DNA of 45,121 bases, from the NCBI GenBank assembly GCA_035477595.1, contig DATIKM010000130.1:1-45121 (forward strand), written 5' to 3'. The DNA comes from DATIKM01 sp035477595 (GTDB taxonomy: Bacteria; Armatimonadota; Chthonomonadetes; Chthonomonadales; CAJBBX01). The translations under genes and the position numbers were made by a program. Every line of letters starts with the position of its first letter. The stretch's first letter is position 1. This document shows positions 25,330 to 33,687 of this stretch, one piece after another. The notes under the pieces are model-generated. The model worked only from the letters and a program-made list of their open reading frames with translations, did not search any database and was not told the DNA's origin.

Positions 25330-28300
25330 CTATCTGGTCACGATGACGGGAGCGATCTGCCGGACCGTCTGCCTGCCATCCGGCGTCTGCGCCCGCACCT
25401 CTATCTGATAGAGGCCCGCAGGCATCTGCACGCCTCCGTCACTCCTGCCGTCCCACGTCACCTGGGAGAGACCCGCGGCCCGCGAGCTCCTGCCGGTTAC
25501 CGTGCGCACAACCCTGCCTGTGCCGCCCAACACACGGACCTCCACATTGGCCGGAACGCTCAGGCTGTAGCTGACGTTCACGCCCGCTGCACGGCCCGTC
25601 TGCCGCGCCACCACGCCCGTGATACGGAGGGTGTCGGCCCTGGTCGCCGAAACAGCCTCTACGCGGAAGGTCCGCGCACCACTGGTCTCCGACGGCTGCC
25701 AGCTGTAGCTGCCGGAACTCCGCAAGTCACGCACCGCACCCGTAGCCAGGTCGGTCACGGTCAGCCGTACGTTCCGAGACACCGCCGCTGCATTCGGCCA
25801 TGTGAGGGTCACGGGCGCGTCCGTGTTGGCCCAGCGCACCGTCAACTGCCACGTCCTTGCTCCCGGAGAGGCCGACCGGATGTCCACGCCGTACCCGCCG
25901 CTCCGCTCGCCCCAGTCGGGGTTGTCGATAGTCATATGGACGAACCGATCGCCGATCACCGGCGGCTTCTCGACCTTGAACCGGTCGAACCCGTCCACCG
26001 CGCTCCTCGAGACGCCCACGAAGTTGTAGTTGTCCCGGAGATCGCCTGATGCCGCTCTTAGGTTCAGCGACCAGCCTGAGCTGCCCTGCAGAACTGCGCT
26101 GCTCACGTCCGTGTCGCCAGCCCTGTGGACACGATCGTTCACCGGATCCAGGATCAGGTCGAGAGCAGAGTAGGCGCGAACCCAGTAGCCCCGCCAGGTC
26201 GCGATGCGGAAGTCGAGGACGTACGAACCCAGAGCGTACGTATACAGCGCCGAGGCGATCTTCCCCTGAGCAACTGCTGTCTCATAGGGCATCTCGGGGC
26301 CGCCGGGCTCCTGCACGCTCACCCTCGTCCAGTCGATGTCGATGCCCACGCCAGCGCTATCGAGTGGGAACGGGTTGCCGATCATGTTCCACCCGGGGCG
26401 CAGCGGAATGCGGAACGGTGCCGTGGCGCTGACGGTGGCGCCGCCAGTGCTCAGCGGCAGGTTGGTGCCATACCGCAGGAAGTACCCACGGCCCAGTTGG
26501 AAGGTGCGCGCCGTGTTGTCCTGCACCCGGCTGAAGATGTCGTACTCGCCCCTATCCGGCACCCACCTCAGGAACCCGAACGTCGGGAAGACCTGATTGG
26601 CCACCGGGATATCGAGCAGCGTGCCAGCCCAGTGCGCCGGGTTGCCCGGGTCGTAGCCGAACGGCGCCGACACCATCGAGAGAGCCCCTGGGAACGTGTG
26701 CATCGCGTCGAGCGCGAAGTTCACGTTGCGAGTCTCTGCGCCCGGGTTCACGGTCGGCGTCTGCGGGAACGTGGTGCCCACGCCCGGCCGGAAGCCGGAG
26801 AGCGTCGCGGTCACCCGGTACGACACGCCCGCAGGCACCGACGGGAACCGGTAGTTGAACCGGTAGCCGCCAACAGTTTGCACGGGAACGGTCGTGATCG
26901 CACCGATGCCGGGAACCGGGTTGCCCAGAGAGTCGCGGATCTCCACCGTGGCGCCCTCCAGCGGCGCGCCATCGCTGGTCCGTGTCACGAGACCACTCAG
27001 CGACCCCGGCTCGAGACCAACCAGCGCGATCGTCTGCACGGTCGTGGTCGCGTTCGTCACCACGAGAACGTCCACCGCGATGTTCGGCCTGTAGCCCGGC
27101 GCGCTGGCAACGATACCCCAGGTACCAGGATCGAGGGATGCCAGCGTGTACCTGCCGTCACCCGCCGTCGTGGTGGTCACAACGTCCGAGCCCCTCGTCG
27201 CCGTCACAACCGCGTTGGCGATCGGTGTGCCGTCCGCCGGGAAGTTGGGATCGCTCGTCGGGTTGGACACGACGACCAGACCCGTCGCCTGGCCGGGCTC
27301 GGACCGCAACTGGAAGTCGAAGCCACGGTAGGACTTGCCGGACACCACCACCGCATCACGCTGACCAGCGATCGGGTCGTTCGGGTTGGGCACCGGGTAG
27401 TTGACCGGGATCGAGGCGCCGAAGCCCATCGCCCTAGCCGTGAGCGTGTAGGTCGTCTGCGCCGGGACGTTCCCGAACCGGAAGTCGCCGTTGGCATCGG
27501 TCACGGTGGTGAAGACGCCCGCCGGATCGCTGTTGTCGGTCAAGGTCAGCTCGGCGCCGCGAATCGGAGTCGTACCATCCGTCTGGGTCACTCGGCCAGA
27601 GAGTTGCGCGTCGGGCGCTCTGCTCATGCGGAAGCTGAGCTCGGCGGGCACGCCTCCGCCATGCACCGTGAAAGCCGACGGCTTCTGGATCGTGAACCCG
27701 CGTCGCACAGCCGAGACCTGATAGGTGCCCGGGCGCAGGCCATTGACGCGATAGGTGCCGTCTGCCTGGGTTCGAGCCGTGAAACTGGCGGCACCCGTCG
27801 TGGTCGCCATGATGCGAACCAGGACGTCCGGCATCGGGTTGCCGGCCTCGACGTCGCGAACCTGGCCGAAGACGGACCCCGTGCGCATCCAGCACACGAT
27901 ATTGTGCATGATCTGCGCGCGCCGGTTCTTCAGCGCCTTGGCATCCTCCTCAGGCCCACCTTCATCGGGAGGCGGCACGTCGAATATCTGTGGGTTCCAC
28001 CCCTCGAAGCCGGATGGAATGAACACCACCCGCTGGCCATTGAGCGGCTCCGTTCGGACGCCAGCTTGAACCTCGGTCGCGACGTCCGGGTAGTGCATGA
28101 TGACCGGGTTGGCCATGCCGCCATAAGTGAGGTTGGCTTGGGCGCCCGCCGTCGGGATGACCACCTCCGGGAAGCCAACGCCAGGCGATCCGAAGGTGCG
28201 TGCGTTCCCATCGCCCGGCCAGCCGCCCACCAGTGCGTTCGCATCGGAGCTCGGAAAGTCGTCCGCAGGCTCGTCAGGAACGTTCTCATCTGGGAACTGG

Positions 28301-31176
28301 TGGTGCGTGGTGATCGAGAAGTTCGGCGACTGCCACGGGTCGGTGACGATCGGGTTGTAGCCCCCTGCGCCGGCGGGGATGTTGTACGAGTCCGATGCGA
28401 TGAACCCGGGCAGGAGCTGCCCGAAGATGAAGTTCACGAAGCTCAGGGGGCCGACCATCCCGTGCGAGGCGTCCGCCACGAACTGGGCCCTCAGGTCGCC
28501 CGTGAAGAACACATTCGCCGCGGCGCCGTCGAGCGTCAGCGCCCATCCAATGTCCTGGCCGTTGACCACCAACCGGCCGCCAGCAGCAAGGAAGGCGGAG
28601 AGCTGCGCTTGCGTCGCGGGGTCCGTCAAAGTGCCGGGGCCCGCGAACACGTTGCCCGCGTACGGCGCGTGCCAGATGACACACGCCTTCGCGACCAACA
28701 CGTTGCGCGGGGCCGTCTCGCCAGCCGCCGTGTCGGCGGGCTGCTGCTCGCGGGCTGGCAGGTAGTGGCGGAGCACGGAGTCCGGCACCGGGCCCCGCGA
28801 CAGTATCCGCCAGATGTCGTAGCGCTGCGTCACTGGCGCGGGGAAGCCGCCTACGCGAACGCCGTCGTCCGTACCGCCGTCGCCCGTCGCCCACATCATC
28901 GAGCCGCTGGAGCCGTACGATTTCACGCCCAGCGTGTTCATCACGTTCCAAACACGACCGCCCTCGCCGTCCTCAGGCAGCCACTGGGTCGGGTGCAGGT
29001 TGACGTGGATGTCCGTCATCCAGCTCTCGGTGCCCCAGAAAGCGTGGTTCACGCTCGCTAGCCGGCCGCTTCCGTAACGGCTGTTGAAGAACTTCTGGCC
29101 GGAGGCGTAGTCGCTGACGAACAGGATACCGTTCTGTGGCTCGAACGGAACCGTGCTGAAGCCCCAGATGTTGTCGTAGATCTGCCAGTTCGATCGCCGC
29201 CCTGGCCTGAACGGATCGACCGCGTTGTCATAGACAATCAGATCGATGATGTAGTCGCTGCCCCACGGGGGCGTCACCCAGTCTACCGAGTAGGTGCGCA
29301 CGCCAGTCTGCGGGTCGGGCGGTGACCCCGTCATGCGCAGCCACTTGGGGTCCGGCGGACCGCCGCTGAACGCGGCGGCATCGCTGATGCTGGCGATGTA
29401 GCGCGGCGGAACGGCCGTCCATGCGTTCGCGCGGCCAGGATACCAGCCGGAGAGGCTGCCCGGGCTGGTGTTGTTAGCGTTGACGACCTCGGACTCCCAC
29501 TCGATCGGCACGCCGACGATGGCGTTCTGGCCATCGGTGGTGAGGTTCTGGCGGATAAAGACCTTGTGCTCCCAGCCGGTGCCTATCACCGAGCCGCTCG
29601 AGCGCATCGGCTGGTACGCGCTGTTGGGGTTCTTAATCTGCACGTAGACGTCGCGAATGCCGCTCTCCAGGTCCACGAACCTGGCCTGAATGCGCACCCT
29701 CTGCCCTGGCAGCGCCTGACGCGGCGTGACGTTAACCACTTCGCCCGTCGCAGGGTTCCACCGCACCAGGGTCGGCGCGTTCAGGTCGATGATGGTGGAC
29801 GTGAAAATGTCAGGCGGCTGACCTGCGGGGCCAGACGGCGGCGCTGGCGGGGTGATACGTGGATCGTGCGTCGAGCGGTCTGAGTGGTAGGCCACCTTGT
29901 AGTTCGCGGCGAACTGAGCGAAGGTCGGGTGGCGGTCGTCGTAGATGTGCGTCGGATCCGAGGTGGGCAGCTTGATGGCCTGGTTAGTGGCCGCCTCTAC
30001 GGGGTCGCTCGGAATGCTTGGGTTGAAAACCGTGAAGACGGACGGATACGCGGTGTCCGCCCCGATCGCCACGCGCAGGAAGTAGAGGTCCCGCGTCGAC
30101 CCGATCGCGTTGGCCAGGCCGTCGTTTGCGGTGTCCCTGCGCGTCGTCGAGAAGCCGATCATCGGCACTCCGCCCACGATGCCCGCGGAGTCGCCCTTGT
30201 CCGTGCTCCACGTCGGCTCGATGTTGTCCGACGCAGCGCCGCCTGCGGAGAAGTCCGTCACGCGCCTGGCTGGGGCGTTCGACACATTCGGGTCCACCAC
30301 GCGCGGGTTCGTGCCAATGACCCAGATGTCGCGGTTGGCCTTCGTGGTCGCGCCGAAGGCGTCGTTGCGGTTTGAGTCGAACGCGACGACGCGCCCGTCC
30401 GGGCTTGGCTCGGGGTTCTGGTCGTCCGCGGGGCCATCGGTCACGCGCGCCACGCGTCCGGACTGTGTGTCCACAGTAAAGAGGTTAAAGTTCGTCGCGC
30501 CCTGCAGCCGGCCCGCGAAGATGATGCCCACGCTGCCCTGCTGAGAGGCGCTGGCCGAGAACGCAAAGCGCGGACGGCGGATCTCGGCGAACACGAACCC
30601 GTCTGGATTGCCGCGCACGAGCGTGCGCGCAGTCCGTGGCGACGCGTTCATGTTGATCTCAAGAATGTCCGGTCCTTGCCCGTCCACGGTGACGCAGACG
30701 ACAAGGCTCTTCGCCCTGTTGAACGAGGGCTCCGACTGGCTTGCGGTGGCCCTCAGCGCCGGACTGGCGAGCGGCCCCGTGATGGCCTGCATCCCGCCGC
30801 CGGCGGGGCTCATGCGGAAAATCTGAAACCGGGTGGCGGGGGTGTTCACCTGCGTACCGGTGAGGTCCGCACGGTTGGAGGCGAAGAGGATGTCCTGCTC
30901 GTCGTATGACCAGTACGGGTGCCTGTCCGTCACGGAGGGTGTGCCGATGGTGATGTTAACTGTCTGCGGAGGGGCGCCGTCGGCACGGCCCTCGCCATAG
31001 CTCTTCTGCGTTACCAGCCGCGGCATGGGCGCCCGCAGATCCACGAACGGCTGCCGCCGGACCGACACGCCACCCCCCGAGCCACTCTGAGCGCTAGCCG
31101 GGCCTGCGACCGAGAAGAGCATCAACGGGGTGCACAGCGCGATCAGGCGTACGAGACTCGGTCTCACTCTACTCAA
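25330..31176 (-). CDS. Giant secreted protein: PD40 propeller, amidotransferase-like domain, carboxypeptidase-regulatory repeats, FlgD-like end
   Basis: A 1948-residue exported protein. The TTG at 31176 is the likely start: GAGGAGG lies eight bases upstream and MSRVRPSLVRLIALC leads into a signal peptide ending ASAQ. Residues about 85-480 hold PD40/TolB-like propeller repeats (HPYWSYDEQDILFASN, NPEPSPDGRVVAFDSN, NIEPTWSTDKGD, HPTFAQFAANYKVAYHSD). About 820-920 resembles a class I amidotransferase-like fold (ACVIWHAPYAGNVF, LSAFLAAGGRLVVNGQDIGW) without an obvious catalytic Cys. About 1100-1490 contains four carboxypeptidase-regulatory-like repeats. The rest is beta-rich and ends in the shared module (about 1699-1948; YNFVGVSRSAVDGFD) terminating VIVTR. 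A strong promoter lies at 31285-31313. Probably a surface adhesin or scaffold. Confidence 0.87.
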   Translation of the reverse strand: MSRVRPSLVRLIALCTPLMLFSVAGPASAQSGSGGGVSVRRQPFVDLRAPMPRLVTQKSYGEGRADGAPPQTVNITIGTPSVTDRHPYWSYDEQDILFASNRADLTGTQVNTPATRFQIFRMSPAGGGMQAITGPLASPALRATASQSEPSFNRAKSLVVCVTVDGQGPDILEINMNASPRTARTLVRGNPDGFVFAEIRRPRFAFSASASQQGSVGIIFAGRLQGATNFNLFTVDTQSGRVARVTDGPADDQNPEPSPDGRVVAFDSNRNDAFGATTKANRDIWVIGTNPRVVDPNVSNAPARRVTDFSAGGAASDNIEPTWSTDKGDSAGIVGGVPMIGFSTTRRDTANDGLANAIGSTRDLYFLRVAIGADTAYPSVFTVFNPSIPSDPVEAATNQAIKLPTSDPTHIYDDRHPTFAQFAANYKVAYHSDRSTHDPRITPPAPPSGPAGQPPDIFTSTIIDLNAPTLVRWNPATGEVVNVTPRQALPGQRVRIQARFVDLESGIRDVYVQIKNPNSAYQPMRSSGSVIGTGWEHKVFIRQNLTTDGQNAIVGVPIEWESEVVNANNTSPGSLSGWYPGRANAWTAVPPRYIASISDAAAFSGGPPDPKWLRMTGSPPDPQTGVRTYSVDWVTPPWGSDYIIDLIVYDNAVDPFRPGRRSNWQIYDNIWGFSTVPFEPQNGILFVSDYASGQKFFNSRYGSGRLASVNHAFWGTESWMTDIHVNLHPTQWLPEDGEGGRVWNVMNTLGVKSYGSSGSMMWATGDGGTDDGVRVGGFPAPVTQRYDIWRILSRGPVPDSVLRHYLPAREQQPADTAAGETAPRNVLVAKACVIWHAPYAGNVFAGPGTLTDPATQAQLSAFLAAGGRLVVNGQDIGWALTLDGAAANVFFTGDLRAQFVADASHGMVGPLSFVNFIFGQLLPGFIASDSYNIPAGAGGYNPIVTDPWQSPNFSITTHHQFPDENVPDEPADDFPSSDANALVGGWPGDGNARTFGSPGVGFPEVVIPTAGAQANLTYGGMANPVIMHYPDVATEVQAGVRTEPLNGQRVVFIPSGFEGWNPQIFDVPPPDEGGPEEDAKALKNRRAQIMHNIVCWMRTGSVFGQVRDVEAGNPMPDVLVRIMATTTGAASFTARTQADGTYRVNGLRPGTYQVSAVRRGFTIQKPSAFTVHGGGVPAELSFRMSRAPDAQLSGRVTQTDGTTPIRGAELTLTDNSDPAGVFTTVTDANGDFRFGNVPAQTTYTLTARAMGFGASIPVNYPVPNPNDPIAGQRDAVVVSGKSYRGFDFQLRSEPGQATGLVVVSNPTSDPNFPADGTPIANAVVTATRGSDVVTTTTAGDGRYTLASLDPGTWGIVASAPGYRPNIAVDVLVVTNATTTVQTIALVGLEPGSLSGLVTRTSDGAPLEGATVEIRDSLGNPVPGIGAITTVPVQTVGGYRFNYRFPSVPAGVSYRVTATLSGFRPGVGTTFPQTPTVNPGAETRNVNFALDAMHTFPGALSMVSAPFGYDPGNPAHWAGTLLDIPVANQVFPTFGFLRWVPDRGEYDIFSRVQDNTARTFQLGRGYFLRYGTNLPLSTGGATVSATAPFRIPLRPGWNMIGNPFPLDSAGVGIDIDWTRVSVQEPGGPEMPYETAVAQGKIASALYTYALGSYVLDFRIATWRGYWVRAYSALDLILDPVNDRVHRAGDTDVSSAVLQGSSGWSLNLRAASGDLRDNYNFVGVSRSAVDGFDRFKVEKPPVIGDRFVHMTIDNPDWGERSGGYGVDIRSASPGARTWQLTVRWANTDAPVTLTWPNAAAVSRNVRLTVTDLATGAVRDLRSSGSYSWQPSETSGARTFRVEAVSATRADTLRITGVVARQTGRAAGVNVSYSLSVPANVEVRVLGGTGRVVRTVTGRSSRAAGLSQVTWDGRSDGGVQMPAGLYQIEVRAQTPDGRQTVRQIAPVIVTR

Positions 31177-31284
31177 GAGAGCAACCTCCTCAAGCGCACA
31201 GGCGGGCGCGCTTACCGTGGGGGGGACGCGTAGTGCCGCGACAAGCTGGACGGTCTCCAGCCTTATGCTCGCTTTGCCGCGCGG

Positions 31285-31313
31285 ATTATAGCATAGCCCC
31301 CCTGCATGTGCAA
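31285..31313 (-). promoter_or_regulatory. Near-consensus sigma-70 promoter of the export cluster
   Basis: On the minus strand, -35 TTGCAC (31308-31313) and -10 TATAAT (31285-31290) are 17 bp apart, with an extended -10 TGC. A start near 31278 gives a leader of about 100 nt before the TTG codon at 31176. Confidence 0.85.
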
Positions 31314-31363
31314 GCACCTTTTTTGAGCGTGCGCAGGCGTGCAAACCGCCCCTCGAAACGCCC

Positions 31364-31975
31364 TCATACCAGCCTCCGAAGAGCCCCTGTCAGCAGCTCC
31401 CAGAGGTCGTTCGCGGCCCTCTCCAGCGCCTCTCGGCTCCCGTCGTTCCAGACCACATGGTCCGCACGCGCTACCTTCTCGCCCAGCGGCATCTGCGCGT
31501 CGACGCGTTGCTCCGCGCGCGTCCGCTCCAAGGCGTCGCGAGCCCATAGCCGCGCGACCTGCGTCTCTCGGCCGGCAGCCACCACCACCACGGTGTCGAA
31601 CCACCCGGCCATGCCGGCCTCGTAGAGCAGCGGCGCCTCCACAACGACCACTGCAACCGGGTCCTCGGCCAGCGCCCTCTCCATGCGCTCGCGCAGGAGC
31701 GCGAGGATGCGGGGATGGGTGATCTGCTCCAGCTCCCTCCGGGCGACAGGATCCCCGAAGACACGCTCCGCGAGCACCGCTCGGTTCAGCGAACCATCCT
31801 CCCGCAGGACCCCCTCGCCAAACAGCGCCGCGATCCCCCGCAGCTCGGGGGATCGCGGCGCTGTCACTTCACGGGCCGCCTCGTCTGCACTCAGGACACG
31901 CGCTCCTAGCGAAGCCCAGACGTCGGCCACCGCGCTCTTGCCGGTGGCCACCCCTCCCGTCAGACCGATACGCAT
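31364..31975 (-). CDS. coaE: Dephospho-CoA kinase
   Basis: A 203-residue cytoplasmic kinase that phosphorylates dephospho-CoA at the 3'-hydroxyl, the last step of coenzyme A synthesis. The P-loop is GLTGGVATGKSAVADV at residues 4-19. Further family marks are VLSADEAAREV, ELEQITHPRILALL, VVVVEAPLLYEAGM with the lid region after it, and the nucleotide-site R/Q pattern ALERTRAEQRVDAQMPLGEK. Length is typical. It starts 30 bp after rpsA on the same strand and is probably co-transcribed with it. The export cluster's promoter begins just past its stop. Confidence 0.96.
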   Translation of the reverse strand: MRIGLTGGVATGKSAVADVWASLGARVLSADEAAREVTAPRSPELRGIAALFGEGVLREDGSLNRAVLAERVFGDPVARRELEQITHPRILALLRERMERALAEDPVAVVVVEAPLLYEAGMAGWFDTVVVVAAGRETQVARLWARDALERTRAEQRVDAQMPLGEKVARADHVVWNDGSREALERAANDLWELLTGALRRLV

Positions 31976-32005
31976 GGTGCGCCCGCCATGCGGAGATCCC
32001 GGGGC

Positions 32006-33430
32006 TCACTCCTCCTCGTCGTCGTCCCGCCCTGGCCGCTCCCGCGCCCGCCATGCGTCTCCGATGGTGAAGCGAGGCTCGTCGCGCTCCACGCGCGACT
32101 GGAAGTCCTCGACGTGTCGGCGCTCACGACGATGCTCCTCTTCCGCCTGAAGCTGCCGCAGCGACAGGGTCATCTTGCGCTCGTCCGGTCGCACGTCGAC
32201 CACCTTCACCTGCACCTGCTCGCCCTGCTTCACGACGTCGGCAGCCTTCACGTTGCGCCGGACCGAGAGCTCGGAGTTCGGGACGATCCCCTCGACGCCG
32301 CCCTCTACCTGGACGAACACCCCGAACGGAACGATCCGGGTCACCGTACCCGTGATGACATCGCCAGGCGAATACCGGTGTTCGACCTCACGCCAGGGGT
32401 CTGGCAGTATCTGCCGCAGTCCGAGGCTCACGCGACCCGCGTTCAGATCCATCTTGAGGATGAGGACGTCGATCTCCTGACCCTCGCGCAGAACCTCCTG
32501 AGGATGGTTGATGCGGGTCCACGACATCTCGGAGATGTGCAGGAGCCCGTCGATGCCACCGAGGTCCACGAAGGCGCCGTAGTTCGTCAGGCGGCGCACG
32601 ATTCCGCGCCGCGTCTGACCCACCTGGAGGCTGGCAACCGTGGTGGCGCGCTTGCTCTCGCGCTCCTCCTCGGCGGCGAGCTTGTTGGACAGGATCACCT
32701 TGTGACGGTCTCGATCGACCTCGAGCACCTTGAGCGGGATCGACTCGCCCACGAACTTGTCCAGGTTGATCTTCAGGGAGCCGTTGCCCACATGCGAGGC
32801 AGGCACGAAGCCGCGTATGCCCAGATCGACCACGAGGCCGCCCTTGACCCGATCCGTGACCATCGCCTTGATGGTCTTCCCCTGATCCCTCGCCTCGAGC
32901 ACGCGGTCCCAGGCCTTCTCGAAGTCCGCACGCTTCTTGCTGAGGATCAGGTGGCCCTCGTCGTTGTACGTCTGCATGACGTACACGGCGATCACTTCGC
33001 CGACGCTGACCACGTCCTCGGCGGCCACATTGGCCTCGCGCGTGAGCTCGTTCGGCCGGATAATGCCCTCGGACTTCGCGCCGACGTCCACCAGCACGCC
33101 CTCGCGGTCGATCCGGACCACCGTGCCCTTGACGACGTCACCCTCGCGGAACGTCGGGAAGCTGCGCTCGTAGGCCTCGGCATGCGAGTGGAGCGCATCC
33201 TCGAACGACTCCTGGCGCGGAGCCTCGACCGACGGCGTCACGCTGTCATCCGTCACCCCGACATCGGGCGCATCGGGGGCAGGGGTTGGCGCACCGGTCT
33301 CGGGCGCCGTGGCATCCGGCTGCGATGCCTCGGCGGCGTCGACAGCGTCGGCCTCCTGAACGCCCTCGGCCTCCGCCGGGCTCGCGCCCTCGGCGGTCTC
33401 GCCCGTACCACTCATGACTTCGTCGGTCAT
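32006..33430 (-). CDS. rpsA: 30S ribosomal protein S1 (four S1 domains)
   Basis: A 474-residue RNA-binding protein of the ribosomal S1 family, which binds mRNA at initiation. An acidic, low-complexity N-terminus of about 90 residues (EGASPAEAEGVQEADAVDAAEA) precedes four S1 repeats: GDVVKGTVVRIDREGVLVDVG, GKTIKAMVTDRVKGGLVVDLG, GQTRRGIVRRLTNYGAFVDLG and GDVITGTVTRIVPFGVFVQVE. Each ends in an LSxK/LSxR-type strand (ILSKKRAD, ILSNKLA, SLGLRQI, TLSLRQLQ). E. coli S1 has six repeats; four-repeat forms occur in other phyla. It ends in a charged tail DDDEEE. The ATG at 33430 has GAGGT seven bases before it. Its own promoter lies at 33627-33656, giving a leader of about 190 nt. Confidence 0.93.
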   Translation of the reverse strand: MTDEVMSGTGETAEGASPAEAEGVQEADAVDAAEASQPDATAPETGAPTPAPDAPDVGVTDDSVTPSVEAPRQESFEDALHSHAEAYERSFPTFREGDVVKGTVVRIDREGVLVDVGAKSEGIIRPNELTREANVAAEDVVSVGEVIAVYVMQTYNDEGHLILSKKRADFEKAWDRVLEARDQGKTIKAMVTDRVKGGLVVDLGIRGFVPASHVGNGSLKINLDKFVGESIPLKVLEVDRDRHKVILSNKLAAEEERESKRATTVASLQVGQTRRGIVRRLTNYGAFVDLGGIDGLLHISEMSWTRINHPQEVLREGQEIDVLILKMDLNAGRVSLGLRQILPDPWREVEHRYSPGDVITGTVTRIVPFGVFVQVEGGVEGIVPNSELSVRRNVKAADVVKQGEQVQVKVVDVRPDERKMTLSLRQLQAEEEHRRERRHVEDFQSRVERDEPRFTIGDAWRARERPGRDDDEEE

Positions 33431-33626
33431 TCCAGCTACCTCACAGTGGGGTTCGTGGCTGGCATCGCAATCACGAACCGGATTTGCCGTGGGCGACGGC
33501 TGCGCTCCTCGTGCCGGCGACGGATGGCCCAAGCACGCACGCGCCAACGCCCGATGACGCCAGGTCACACCGGTCCGCAGGGTGTTCAACGCCCCTCCGG
33601 CAGACTCCTTCCTCCGGGACCACGCT

Positions 33627-33656
33627 ATTATGCTGAATATGCGCGGGGCGCGCCAA
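33627..33656 (-). promoter_or_regulatory. Candidate rpsA promoter
   Basis: Minus strand: TTGGCG (33651-33656), 18-bp spacer, CATAAT (33627-33632). The -35 box falls inside the hairpin that follows polA, so termination of polA and initiation of rpsA share the same bases. Confidence 0.6.
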
Positions 33657-33665
33657 CCCTGGCGC
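33650..33665 (-). terminator. Hairpin after polA
   Basis: 6-bp stem (33650-33655 with 33660-33665), ACCC/GGGT loop, 23 bp past the polA stop. Short, and no T-run. Confidence 0.45.
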
Positions 33666-33687
33666 AGCCACCGGCGGCAGCATGGCT

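Noticed and set aside
26125..29061. Plus-strand open frame of 978 codons
   Set aside because: It lies opposite the giant surface-protein gene, whose domains and paralogous C-terminus are clear; the antisense frame is rich in Arg/His and has no recognisable domain.
31319..31324. T-run on the plus strand as a terminator
   Set aside because: No plus-strand gene ends near it and the hairpin before it has only 4 bp; on the minus strand it is an A-run.
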